Source of the DNA: Tillandsia leiboldiana
Lineage: Eukaryota > Streptophyta > Magnoliopsida > Poales > Bromeliaceae
Direction of reading: 5' to 3'
Length of the DNA stretch: 64,000 nucleotides
NCBI GenBank assembly: GCA_029204045.2
Contig: CM055074.1
Coordinates: 14,497,164 to 14,561,163, forward strand
The translations under genes and the position numbers were made by a program. Position 1 is the stretch's first letter; every line of letters begins with the position of its first letter. The notes under the pieces are model-generated. The model was given only the letters and a program-made list of their open reading frames with translations, was not told the origin of the DNA and searched no databases. Of the stretch, positions 34,401 through 45,429 are shown one piece after another.

Positions 34401-34599
34401 TCTGTGATTGTTGGAGTACGAGGGACGCCCGTTGCGATTTCTGGCTCGGGAGATGAGAAAATCGCATGTCGGGCCATGCCGTACTTGTTGTTGTTGTTGC
34501 TGGGGAGTAATCACGGGGAGTGAGTGATGTTTCGGGAGCTGGAGGCGTTATTGATGAATACCTACCCGTGGTATGTGGGACCCTTGGGGGATTTGAGCT
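31432..34599 (+). pseudogene. E2 interior: decayed Tekay-type gag/pol fragments
   Basis: Recognisable pieces on the plus strand, separated by stops and frame changes: a gag N-terminal piece at about 31560-31710; protease-side and protease-RT linker sequence at about 32530-33000; an RT palm remnant at about 33322-33372 reading FSVDILIYS where E4 reads FIDDILVYS, so the first catalytic Asp is lost; and an integrase-tail/chromodomain-side remnant at about 34405-34520 (EGRPLRFLAREM in one frame, SNHGE in another). The order is that of a normal gypsy pol but the blocks are shortened. No functional protein can be made. Confidence 0.8.
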
Positions 34600-34635
34600 A
34601 GTTTCGAGGACGAAACTTTTCTTAGTGGGGGAGGA
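34600..34635 (+). other. E2 polypurine tract and adjacent hairpin
   Basis: Hairpin AGTTTCG-AGGA-CGAAACT (34600-34617) followed by the PPT AGTGGGGGAGGA (34624-34635), directly before the 3' LTR at 34636. The arrangement is shared with E1, E3 and E5. Confidence 0.87.
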
Positions 34636-37600
34636 TGTGAGGACCTGGATCCCCACGTCGAGATTACTGGATCATCTACAGCTCCCGGAGGCCTATGTGG
34701 CGTGTTGGTGGTATTTGTGCCCCAATTGGACATTAGTGTTGGGCTCAGTGTGTTTAATGGATCACGTGGGTGATCATTGGACTCCGTCGGATCGTTAGAG
34801 GTGGTTTCGCGCGCCAAGGATATTTAAATTGGACTCAGTGCGAAGTTTGGACCAAGGATTACCTTTCCGGATGCCTTCGGCAAATTTTGGAGTTGGAATT
34901 TGGCAAATCGGACTTCGGATTTGGATTCAGCGCGCGAAAACGGTTAAAACGGACTACCCACTTGTCATTTTTGAGCTTCGGGTACTGTTCATGCCGGAAC
35001 AGTGTTCCCGGCGGCGGCGGCAGCGGCGGAGCAGCCGCCGGCGGCGCGGCGGACGGAGGCGCGGGCCGCCCGGTCCACACGGCAGGCGTGCACCGGGGGG
35101 CGGGACGCGTGGCGGCTCAGGAGTGGGCCGGTCCGCGGGGCGCGGTCCACGGGGGAGTGCGGGGCGCACGGTGGACCGGGGTTGACACGTGGCATCATCC
35201 TAGAGGTGGGTTCACGGCGGTTGGTCTACGCAGTTTCGGGATGGCTCATGGTTTGCGGTGCACCGGGCTTGGACACGTGGCAGGTTCGCATTGGTTCGGT
35301 CCACAGGATTTCGTGCACCGGGTTCACTAGAAAGTGGCCTGACACGTGGCGTTCCCCGATTGGTGGGGCTACTGTGCGCGACAGGGTGGCAGGCGGCGGC
35401 GTCAGGCGCACGTGGGCGCGGTCGGGCGGATTCCCGCGCTTGGGGGAGGACACGTGTCGTCGTCCGCGGGTGGCCACGCGGCGCGACGGGTACGGCTGGA
35501 GCGGCTGTCGCCTGTTTGGCGGGCGACGTGGAGGCCTGGATGGGATTCGGGCGGCTACAGTGTTCGGGCGCGGGGGGTTTCGGGCTGCTACAGTGCGCGC
35601 CCGAAAACTCCCAGCGCCCGGAAACGGGGACTTATTCGGTATTTTCCCAATTGTTTCTGCTGCCTATAAAAGGCGATCCGAGCTCCCTTTCTTCCCTTTT
35701 TCCGCCATTTCCAAGCCTCATCTCGCCTGGGTGTCTTCAACAAAGATGATCCCCGAGTTTGGATGCATCTTTCTGCAAAGTTTTGGGATTTTTGGTGGCA
35801 CGCTTATCGAGGTTTCTATTTTTACGGCGCGGCGCGACGCTCGTTCGTTTGTGGTCTTCTTCGTCGCGTTTTGGTGCGAGGACCCTCCCGGCCTACCCTG
35901 AGCACCTTTTTCGGTGATTCTTGCGCCGTTGGCTTCACGACAGGTAGGGCTATGTTTCCCATGTTTACTGGTTTTTCCCATTCCGAGCTTTTCATGGGTC
36001 TTTCGGATCATCTTGTAACCCCTTTTTTCTGGGCGGAGTTTTGGGACAGCGGTGCGGTATTTTGGCGATATCTTCGCGCACAGGCATCGGATTGGGGCGA
36101 TTCAAGAGGCGATTTGCATCTACACATCACGAGGAATATGCCCAAATTTTCTTGGAATTTTCTGAATATTTCTCGAAGGTGAAGATTATCTGTGAACAGT
36201 AATTGTTGCTACAGTTTTTGAGTGTAGTTTGATTCGGGGTGGTTCCCTTGTCGGAATTGTTTCTCAGTGTAGGAAGCTCGGAATTGGACGTGCAGGTACT
36301 CGTTTCGAAGGTATCGACGCGAGGGTTACTGTGGTATTTTTATTGGATTTTTCGGGGCACTTGCAGCAGGTGAAATATGCGCGGCTTTGGGACTGATTTT
36401 CAGATTGTGTATGTTTGGCTAGTTTTGGAATAAAAGTGTAATGTTGAGCGTTATTATTGTGCCCAGGGGTGTCTTTAGCTGTTTGAAGCCGAGGCTTGCG
36501 CGACTTGTACCGTGGGTGATATGTTGGCAGATTTTGGACCGCGGGCGTCTACCCACTTCACCGACTTCAGGTTTGCCTTGGGTTAAGCGCTTCAGGTGGG
36601 TGAGCTTATTATCAGTAATTGTTTAAGGCAATGTTTATGTTGTGGCAAGTATAAGCCCACTTGTGGGGATGTCACCCCTCTATGACTGATGCATGCATGT
36701 GTAGGGTACATAGTCTATATTGGCAAGTAGGTAAGCTTGTTATTGATATTGGTATAAATGTTTGCAAGAATAGTATGTATGAGGTATACTGAGGACTTGC
36801 ATGAGTTGGACATCTATGTGATGATTAGTGTAAGCTTACCTAGGATAATGTTACCCTATGAAATTATGTAACATGCCATGTTAGCACATAGCCTTTCTTG
36901 TGATGGATTATGCTTGGGACAGGATTTCGTAGCTATGTGCGGATTTGTACTCTGAGGAGTTATTATGATCATTCTATTGTTGAACCCTGAGTTGTGGACA
37001 GGTCTAGTTTCGAGATTCCGGCATGTTGTTTATTCCTAAAGGAACTATTATTATGCTTTACCCCCTTTATTTCCTTGAGGACATTTGCATGCTTGTATGG
37101 TCATGTAGTTAGGCCATCTTTTACTGCTGCACTATTTATGGGAACTTGACTTAGGAGAAACCATGCTTTTCCTTTCTTCGCTTTTGCTGGTCAAGTGGTC
37201 AGTGCTGCTCGGGTTCGAGCAGGGGTCTGGATGGGGTAGTCAGGACTTCGCGTCTTGGACAGGTTGGCTTAGTTGTGGGGCTTTGCGGCAACCGCGGATA
37301 TTGGGCGGTTGACCGGATGTTTCTCTATGCACCAGATTTGGGTGTCAGTTTTACTTAGTGGATGGAGTTTCCCACTTATCGTTTAGTTGCATCCGACTGA
37401 GGTCGGGTCTTTCTTTAGTGGTTGAGTTTCCCACTTTGATCTGATTGATGATCAAGTCCTGCTGTTTCGAGATACTGTTGATGTTGATGACAGAGATGCT
37501 TTACTCGTGTGGGTAGCTCCCCTCGAGTGCCGCTCCGGAGTAGGCTTCAGACCGTGTTGGGTTCCGGTCAGACCGTGTTGGGTTCCGGTGAGACCGTGTC

Positions 37601-38745
37601 GGGTGCCGGTCAGACCGTGTTGGGTTCCGGTCATTTGGACAGAGCAGGCAGTGCCGGGTTTTATACCGGTTCATTCGATTGAGTTTATTTCGGTCAAATA
37701 CTTTTATTGTTACACTCGTGCCTGGGGGCCGAGTGCAGACTGGTAGTTGAGTTCAGATCAGTGATAGTATTGTTGAGAGCCGTCTGGTTGGCGGTGGTTC
37801 CGTGTTGTTGCGAGTACTTTGACCGCTGTGTGAAAGGTTGAGCGTTATGATTCTATCCGTCTGTGAGGGAGCGTGGATTTTCACCATAGCCTGCATGTTT
37901 CTCTACTCGATAGCGAGCTTGTCCGTTTGGACGCCCTACGTGATTTCTGCCCGTCAGCGGGAGGTGGTTGTAGGTGGGCGCAGGTTTGACTGGACCAGAT
38001 GTGGCAGTCAGTTCGATTGGGTCGGTGGTGCACTTCATGTGCTAGTGGTTGCATACCACTGTTTGGTTCTCCCCTTTTTGCCTTTAGTTAGGGGCAGGAT
38101 AGCTGTTGAGAGTTTCCAGCGTACTCATTTCAGTCTTATGACTTGGGTCAGTTTTTGTCTCTTGAGGACTTGGTGGGCAGACCGTCGGGTCTGGCGGTGG
38201 TACCCACTGAGAACTCCCTTTTTGGTGTAGTTCTCACACCCTTTGGGGGTTTCCCCCCTCTTTTTCTCTCCTCTCCTTTGTTTTGCAGAGTCTTAGCAGG
38301 TGTTGCCGACTCTGTGGTCGTTGATCGTGGCGAGGGAGTCGCGAGCTAGATCCCTACCCGGCGTTGGAGAGTAGCGGTACCCTTCTGAGGAGATTATCAG
38401 TAGATTAGCTGTTTCTTTTTCCCCTTTTGAGAGACTATTGTAGTGAGGATATTTTGTATTGAGTGACTGTACACTGTTGTTTTTATATTGGAGTTACCTC
38501 CCGGTTGGGTTTAGAGCTTGTACTCGAGGATTTGTATTATTATTATTTTGGGAGGCAGACAGTGTTGTTTATTTCCAGTTGTACAGTGATTGATTTTAGT
38601 TACAGCAGATTTTTATTTATAGCTCTGATATCTGTTTAGTTATAGAACTTTTCTTGCAGGTAGGACGCTTCGCCTATGCAGGTTGGCATAGGTGGCGGAT
38701 CTGTTTGGCGGGCCCGGGTCGCAGTTTCGACCCCGGGGCGTGACA
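34636..38745 (+). mobile_element. E2 3' LTR
   Basis: 4110 bp, identical to the 5' LTR except for two bases seen by eye. It ends at GGGGCGTGACA (38745), followed by the second CAACC target copy. Confidence 0.94.
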
Positions 38746-38750
38746 CAACC

Positions 38751-39076
38751 TCATCGCCCTGTAGCACGAGGACTTTTATTTAGTAAGGATCCTTCTACTA
38801 TTGTAGGAGGCGAAAAATTAGGTGATCAATATTGGGAAATCTATGTTGAGGTAGTAATGATTCCTACAGAGAGTCTGATTCGGAGCTATCATGGTATGAA
38901 GATGATAGGTGATGCTGCAAGACAATTTATTGCTTGGCCATCCTATCTTGTAAGTATAATACATATATACATAAACAATGACATGTATTAGTTTGGTAAA
39001 TATTGAAAATTATTGATCTCAATTCATTTTTTTTCCTCTAATGTAGGTTAAGCCAGTTAGAAGGTTAAAACAGTGA
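38751..39076 (+). CDS. CACTA TNPA-like protein, end of exon 9 and exon 10 (3' part)
   Basis: After E2, exon 9 resumes at 38751 in frame (one CAACC counted) and ends at a GT donor after 38949. Exon 10 is 39047-39076, ending in TGA at 39074-39076. The segment gives HRPVARGLLFSKDPS, then VEVVMIPTESLI and a C-terminus near AARQFIAWPSYLV, the usual tail of this family. No stop codon interrupts it, so the gene looks functional apart from E2. Confidence 0.8.
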
Positions 39077-39409
39077 GAACGTTAAGCTAGGGAGACAGAT
39101 TTTGGGGAGTCTAGGTGGGTTCTCTTTTCTTCACCATTCTTACACATTTAGTATATTTTTTAATTGATAAGCCTTTGAATATATGTCTTTGATTTGTGAG
39201 TTTATTTATCTTCTTTACAACTCAAATATATTATGGATGGTGTCAGAGCAATTATTAGATTTTAAATTTGTTAGGTTTTGTTAGGTTAAGAATTTTTTTT
39301 TTACATACTGTTCCTCAACTATAGGCTTAGGCATAGTGTTCTAATTTGACATAGTGTTCTAATATAAATTTGACATAATGTAATTACAAGTTAGTTAGAA
39401 GCATTTCGA
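39077..39409 (+). other. 3' flank of the TNPA-like gene
   Basis: AT-rich sequence with T-rich and AATAT-rich stretches, probably the 3' UTR. It contains two close copies of CATAGTGTTCTAAT(T/A). No gene is visible. Confidence 0.45.
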
Positions 39410-39696
39410 ATTGATGTCAAAGCGGTCGACTCGAAAAGTGGGTTGGAATTGAGAGTTTTTGAAGCTTTAAATTGCAAAGCTTAAGTCCCCGTTCGCCGAA
39501 TTTGCAAAATGGCGAAATGCGGCGAATTGACCTGTAACATATTTTAAATATGATTACAGTCGAGTTCGGTGCGTTTCGGACCGACGCAAAGTGCATCGGG
39601 TCGAAAAGTGAGTTGAAGTTCAAGGAATTAGCGAATTTCATCAATTGTAAAATTCGCCGAAAAAACCAGTTTTCACGAGATATAACAGGGCTGCTG

Positions 39697-40050
39697 TTTT
39701 GAGCAGCAGCATTGCTGGTGCTTTGAGCAGCAGCCTTGCTGCTACTCAAAGCAGCAGGCTACTGCTTGAGCAGCAGCACAGGCTGCTGCTCAAGCAGCAG
39801 CCTTGCTGCTGCTTTGAGCAGCAGCAAGCTGCTGCTCAAAGCAGCAGCAAGCTGCTTGAGCAGCAGCCTTGCTGCTGCTTGAGCAGCAGCACAGGATGCT
39901 GCTCAAGCAGCAGCCTTGCTGCTGCTTTGCTTGAGCAGCAGCAAGCTGCTGCTTGAGCAGCAGTTGCTCAAGCAGCTGGTGCTGCTGCTGCTGCTCAAGC
40001 AGCAGCTTGAGCAGCACCTGCTGCTGCTCTGCAGCACCTGCTCTGCAGCA
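39697..40050. repeat. CTG/CAG hairpin array 1
   Basis: About 350 bases built almost only of CTGCTGCT and AGCAGCAG joined by TGAGC, CAAGC or CTTG linkers. Most units are near-perfect inverted repeats of the form CTGCTGCTCAAGCAGCAG with a two-base centre. Confidence 0.9.
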
Positions 40051-40873
40051 ACTTAATCTCAAGCTTGTGCCCGCTCGCGAATTTGCAAAATGGCGAAATG
40101 CGGCCAAATGACCTGTAACATATTTTAAATATGATTACAGTCGAGTTCGGTGCGTTTCGGACTGACGCGAAGTGCATCAGGTCGAAAAGTGAGTTGAAGT
40201 TCAAGAAATTAGCCAATTTCATAAATTCTGATTTTTGATATCGGCAAGCTCTTTTCATCTGCGTTTTGCCGCCAACTAGAAAATCGAAAAAGCTTACCGA
40301 TAACAAAAATCAGAATTTCTGAAATTCGCTAAGTCCTTGAACTTCAACTCACTTTTCGACCCGATGCACCTCGCGTCGGTCCGAAACGCACCGAACTCGA
40401 CTGTAATCATATTTAAAATATGTTACAGATCATTTCGCCGCATTTTTAAAGCTTTAAATTGCAAAGCTTTGAAGCTTGATTGGAATCACTTTGAAGCTTT
40501 AAATTGCAAAGCCGAAATGACCTGTAACTTTTCTGAGACACCTCACGATTTCTTCTTAATTTTTTGACTACTCTAAGTCTTTAAAATAGGGCCTCGAAAA
40601 AGCTTACCGATAACAAAATTCAGAATTTCTGAAATTCCTAAGTCCTAGAACTTCAACTCACTTTTCGACCCGATGCACTTCGCGTCGGTCCGAAACGCAC
40701 CGAACTCGACTGTAATCATATTTAAAATATGTTACAGATCATTTCGCCGCATTTCGCCATTTTGCAGATTCGGCGAACGGGGACTTAAGCTTTGCAATTT
40801 AAAGCTTCAAAGTGATTCCAATCAAGCTTCAAAGCTTTGCAATTTAAAACTTTAAAGATTCAGTGAACGGGGA

Positions 40874-41500
40874 CAGCCTTGCTGCTGCATTGAGCAGCAG
40901 CCAGCTGCTTGAGCAGCAGCACAGGCTGCTGCTCAAGGCAGCAGCCTTGCTTCTGCTTTGAGCAGCAGCCTGTGCTGCTGCTCAAAGCATGTTGCTTTGA
41001 GCAGCAGCAAGGCTGCTGCTTGAGCATCAGCACAGGCTGCTGCTCAAGCAGCAGTGCCTTGAGCAGCAGCCTGTGCTGCTGCTCAAGCAGCAGCTTCTGC
41101 TTTGGCTGCTGCTTGAGCAGCAGCCTGTGCTGGCTGCTGCCTTGAGCAGCAGCCAGCAGCTGCTGCTGCCTGGCTGCTGCTTGAGCAGTAGCCTGGCTGC
41201 TGCCTTGAGCAGCAGCCTTGCTGCTGCTCAAAGCAGCAGCTGTGCTGCTGCTCAAGGCAGCAGCCTGCTGCTTGAGCAGCAGCCTTGCTGCTGCTCTAGC
41301 AGCAGCCTGGCAGCTGCCTTGAGCAGCAGCCTTGCTGCTGCTCAAAGCAGCAGCTTGCTGCTTGAGCAGCAGCACAGGCTGCTGCTAGCAGCCTTGCTGC
41401 TGCTTTGAGCAGCAGGACTGCTCCTCAAAGCAGCAGCCTGCTGCTTGAGCAGCAGCACAGCTGCTCAAGCAGCAGCTTGCTGCTGCTCAAGCAGCAGCCT
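40874..41500. repeat. CTG/CAG hairpin array 2
   Basis: About 630 bases of the same CTGCTGCT/AGCAGCAG units, bounded on both sides by the 250-bp module. Array 3 is its duplicate with small changes. Confidence 0.9.
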
Positions 41501-42324
41501 TGGGTGCGTTTCGGACCGACGCGGTGCATCGGGCGAATTTGCAAAATGCCGAAATGCGGCGAAATGACCTGTAACATATTTTAAATATGATTACAGTCGA
41601 GTTCGGTGCGTTTCGGACCGACGCGAAGTCCATCGGGTCGAAAAGTGAGTTGAAGTTCAAGAAATTAGCGAATTTCATAAATTCTTATTTTTGATATCGG
41701 CAAGCTCTTTTCATCTGCGTTTTGCCGCCAACTAGAAAATCGAAATTGTAATTTTTCTTCTTACCTTTATTCTACAAATTTTTCTTAAACTTCCCACGAT
41801 TTATTTTAAATTTTTGGGCTGCTCTAAGCCCTCGGAATAGGGCTTCGAAAAAGCTTGGCGATAAACTGCATCAGCAAAAACTGCAGTTTCAGAATTCTTA
41901 AAGCATTTTGCTTCGCTTCGTTCTCCTATTTTCTTTCAATCTCTCACCTCGGCAGTTCATCCCTTTTAATCAGCAGACTTTTCTGAGACACCTCACGATT
42001 TCTTCTTAATTTTTTGACTACTCTAAGTCTTCAAAATAGGGCCTCGAAAAAGCTTACCGATAACAAAATTCAGAATTTCTGAAATTCCTAAGTCCTAGAA
42101 CTTCAACTCACTTTTCGACCCGATGCACTTCGCGTCGGTCCGAAACGCACCGAACTCGACTGTAATCATATTTAAAATATGTTACAGATCATTTCGCCGC
42201 ATTTCGCAATTTTGCAGATTCAGCGAACGGGGACTTAAGCTTTGCAATTTAAAGCTTCGAAGTGATTCCAATCAAGCTTCAAAGCTTTGCAATTTAAAAC
42301 TTTAAAGATTCAGTGAACGGGGAC

Positions 42325-42970
42325 AGCCTTGCTGCTGCATTGAGCAGCAGCCTTGCTGCTGCATTGAGCAGCAGCCTTGCTGCTGCTCAAAGCAGCAGCC
42401 TGCTGCTTGAGCAGCAGCACAGGCTGCTGCTCAAGGCAGCAGCCTTGCTTCTGCTTTGAGCAGCAGCCTTGCTGCTGCTCAAAGCATGCTGCTTTGAGCA
42501 GCAGCAAGGCTGCTGCTTGAGCAGCAGCACAGGCTGCTGCTCAAGCAGCAGTGCCTTGAGCAGCAGCACAGGCTGCTTCTCAAGCAGCAGTGCCTTGAGC
42601 AGCAGCCTGTGCTGCTGCTCAAGCAGCAGCTTCTGCTTTGGCTGCTGCTTGAGCAGCAGCCTGTGCTGGCTGCTGCCTTGAGCAGCAGCCAGCAGCTGCT
42701 GCTGCCTGGCTGCTGCTTGAGCAGCAGCCTGGCTGCTGCCTTGAGCTGCAGCCTTGCTACTGCTCAATGCAGCAGCTGTGCTGCTGCTCAAGGCAGCAGG
42801 CTGCTGCTTGAGCAGCAGCCTTGCTGCTGCTCAAAGCAGCAGGTTGCTGCTTGAGCAGCAGCACAGGCTGCTGCTTTGAGCAGCAGGGCTGCTGCTCAAA
42901 GCAGCAGCCTGCTGCTTGAGCAGCAGCACAGCTGCTCAAGCAGCAGCTTGCTGCTGCTCAAGCAGCAGCC
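42325..42970. repeat. CTG/CAG hairpin array 3
   Basis: About 645 bases, a near copy of array 2 shifted by about 1450-1470 bases, with extra units near its left end. Confidence 0.9.
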
Positions 42971-43745
42971 TTGGGTGCGTTTCGGACCGACGCGGTGCAT
43001 CGGGCGAATTTGCAAAATGCCGAAATGCGGCGAAATGACCCGTAACATATTTTAAATATGATTACAGTCGAGTTCGGTGCGTTTCGGACCGACGCGAAGT
43101 CCATCGGGTCGAAAAGTGAGTTGAAGTTCAAGAAATTAGCGAATTTCATAAATTCTGATTTTTGATATCGGCAAGCTCTTTTCATCTGCGTTTTGCCGCC
43201 AACTAGAAAATCGAAATTGTAATTTTTCTTCTTCCCTTTATTCTACAAATTTTTCTTAAACTCCCCATGATTTATTTTAAATTTTTGGGCTGCTCTAAGC
43301 CCTCGGAATAGGGCTCCGAAAAAGCTTGGCGTAAACTGCATCAGCAAAAACTGCAGTTGCAGAATTTTTGAAGCATTTTGCATCGCTTCGTTTTCCTATT
43401 TTCTTTCAATCTCTCACCTATGCAGTTCATCCCTTTTAATCAGCAGGCTTTTCTGAGACACCTCACGATTTCTTCTTAATTCTTTGACTACTTTAAGTTT
43501 TCAAAATAGGGCCTCGAAAAAGCTTACCGATAACAAAAATCAGAATTTCTGAAATTCGCTAAGTCCTTGAACTTCAACTCACTTTTCGACCCGATGCACC
43601 TCGCGTCGGTCCGAAACGCACCGAACTCGACTGTAATCATATTTAAAATATGTTACAGATCATTTTGCCGCATTTTGCCATTTTGCAGATTCGGCGAACG
43701 GGGACTTAAGCTTTGCAATTTAAAGCTTCAAAGTGATTCCAATCA

Positions 43746-44535
43746 ATAAAATTTAGAACTTTACCAAATCCTGTTTGAAAGTGGCCATAAAAGACGAAGT
43801 TTGATTGAGTCTTTGATAAAAAACAAAATATAGTATCGAAAGTAATGACCTTTTTTTTTATAAGTGATGTCGATCTAAGCCTTTTTTTTTTATGGGTTCT
43901 TTTCATTATTTGTAAAAGGTAAATATTCGATATTTATTTATTCTGTGTGTTGAATGTGGAAATGATTAGGTTATTTTCTTAGAATTTTATCTTCTCATAT
44001 AGATTGAAAATAGTATGCTAATTAAATCTTTTTGTTGTTTCAAAGTCGCTTAATAGTTTTTTTTTTTTCTAATGCAGGTTTGATTAAGTTAAGGAGAAGT
44101 AATCTGGTGACTAATTGCAATGTCGATCTCCTCCTTTCCTTCATTTTGTATATGACTCAAATATGTATATGAAGTATATATGCCGATATAATTTTCTTGT
44201 TGCAATTAATTAAATTGATGGTATATTTTTTTGTCTATTATGGATGTTGATTAATTAGATGATATATATACTTGAAAATTTATAAATTGATGGTATTTTT
44301 TGTCTATTATGGATGTTGATTAGATGATATATACTTGAAATTTTATAAATTGATGGTATTTTGCCTATGACTAAAATTTATTGTGCTTAATTGTAATTAT
44401 TTGCATGTTTTTAAATATCTTTTAAAAATCTTCTGTGTTGATATGAAACAACTATTTGACATAATTAAACTATTATTTTATTGCTAATTATAAAAATGAA
44501 TAATTAAATGAAAAAACTATAATTTTATAATTATT
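43746..44535. other. AT-rich spacer before the CACTA subterminal repeats
   Basis: No gene recognisable. It contains a T-rich tract and acceptor-like site (CTAATGCAG near 44077) and a repeated TTGATGGTAT..TGTCTATTATGGATGTTGATTA segment (about 44213-44330). It may be 3' UTR of the TNPA gene. Confidence 0.45.
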
Positions 44536-45378
44536 TTGGCACTTATGAGTGCCACTAAAAAGGGGTATGCTGGCGGTTTGGAGTGCCGGGACAGATAGTT
44601 TTGCTGGCAGTTGTAAGTGCCACTAAAATCAGATACGCTGGCATTTTGGAGTGCCGGGACAGATAGTTTTGCTGGCACTTGTAAGTGCCACTAAAATGGG
44701 ATATGCTGGCGGTTTAGAGTGTCGGAATAGATCGTTCTGCTGGCACTTGTAAGTGCCACTAAAATGGGAAATGCTGGCATTTTGGAGTGCCGGGATAGAT
44801 ACTTTTGCTGGCACTTTTAACTGCCACTAAAATCAGATACGCTGGCATTTTGGAGTGCCGGGATAGATACTTTTGCTGGCACTTGTAACTGCCACTAAAA
44901 TCAGATACGCTGGCATTTTGGAGTGCCGGGATAGATACTTTTGCTGGCACTTGTAAGTGCCACTAAAATAAGATATGCTGGCGGTTTCGAGTGCCGGAAT
45001 AGATCGTTTTGCCGGCACTTTTAACTGCCACTAAAATCAGATACGCTGGCATTTTTGAGTGCCGGGATAGATACTTTTGCTGGCACTTGTAAGTGCCACT
45101 AAAATAAGATATGCTGGCGGTTTCGAGTGCCGGAATAGATCGTTTTGCCGGCACTTGTAAGTGCCACTAAATAGGGATATGCTGGCGGTTTTGAGTGCCG
45201 GAATAGATCATTTTGCTGGCAATATCGATCGTTTTGCCGGCGGTTTAAAGTGCCGGCTTTACCATCTATGCCGGCGGTTTGATATAAGTGCCGGTAAAAG
45301 ATTTGCCGACGGAGTTTTCGCCGGCACAAAAAAATGCCACAAAAAAATGCCGGGAAAAACTATTACCGGCACTTTTAT
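44536..45378. repeat. CACTA right subterminal repeats
   Basis: About ten units of roughly 68 bp, each made of two half-units of about 34 bp. One half carries GGCACTTGTAAGTGCC (copies near 44674, 44742, 44810 and onward every 67-68 bp); the other carries CTGGCATTTTGGAGTGCCGG. Both halves are inverted repeats. Such arrays are the TNPA-type binding regions of CACTA elements. Further right the units degenerate. Confidence 0.85.
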
Positions 45379-45429
45379 GATGTTTCCCGGCAGTTTAAAG
45401 TGCCGCTAAAATCCAACATTGGTGTAGTG
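45379..45429 (-). mobile_element. CACTA right terminal inverted repeat
   Basis: Read on the minus strand from 45429 the sequence begins CACTACACCAATGTTGGATT and continues into GCGGCACTTTAAACTGCCGG, as in plant CACTA elements. The next three bases outside are ACT, the candidate target duplication; its partner would be at the left end, outside the seen sequence. Confidence 0.88.

Larger units (their letters stand above)
27120..38745 (+). mobile_element. E2: LARD-like non-autonomous gypsy element
   Basis: A complete plus-strand LTR element: LTRs at 27120-31229 and 34636-38745 (4110 bp each), interior 3406 bp, ends TG..CA, target duplication CAACC at 27115-27119 and 38746-38750. I see two differences between the LTRs (28382/35898 and 29738/37256). 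It sits in exon 9 of the TNPA-like gene in the opposite orientation to E1. The interior has no intact coding sequence. Confidence 0.94.
39410..43745. repeat. Complex block of inverted 250-bp modules and CTG/CAG hairpin arrays
   Basis: A module of about 200-250 bp, recognisable by TCGAGTTCGGTGCGTTTCGG and by TAACATATTTTAAATATG, occurs about eight times. Forward copies lie near 39420, 40080, 41560 and 43030; inverted copies near 40340, 40640, 42090 and 43540. Between them lie three blocks of CTG/CAG-rich sequence. A unit of about 1450-1470 bp is tandemly duplicated (40529-41978 and 41979-43448) with a partial third copy (43449-43745). The outer ends are inverted copies of each other, so the whole can fold back. 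Short open frames here are by-products of the repeats. The origin is unknown; it lies between the TNPA gene and the subterminal repeats of the CACTA element. Confidence 0.85.
9217..45429 (+). mobile_element. CACTA (En/Spm-type) transposon, left end not seen
   Basis: The supported extent runs from the first TNPD exon (9217) to the right terminus TAGTG (45429). It contains a TNPD-like gene, a TNPA-like gene in the same orientation, a complex repeat block, subterminal repeats and a right inverted terminus that reads CACTACACCAATG on the minus strand. Elements E1 and E2 are inserted in its exons. It has itself landed in the left LTR of E3: the sequence right of 45429 matches the middle of the E3 LTR near 52789. 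Such elements move by cut and paste, with TNPD cutting and TNPA binding the subterminal repeats. Apart from the insertions both genes look intact. Confidence 0.85.

Noticed and set aside
39690..42939. Open frames rich in Leu, Ser, Ala, Gln and Cys in the CTG/CAG block
   Set aside because: They are translations of a trinucleotide-like repeat in several frames at once.
44629..45329. Regularly spaced repeats that look like a CRISPR array
   Set aside because: There are no unique spacers, the units are contiguous and they abut a CACTA terminus in plant DNA. They are subterminal repeats.
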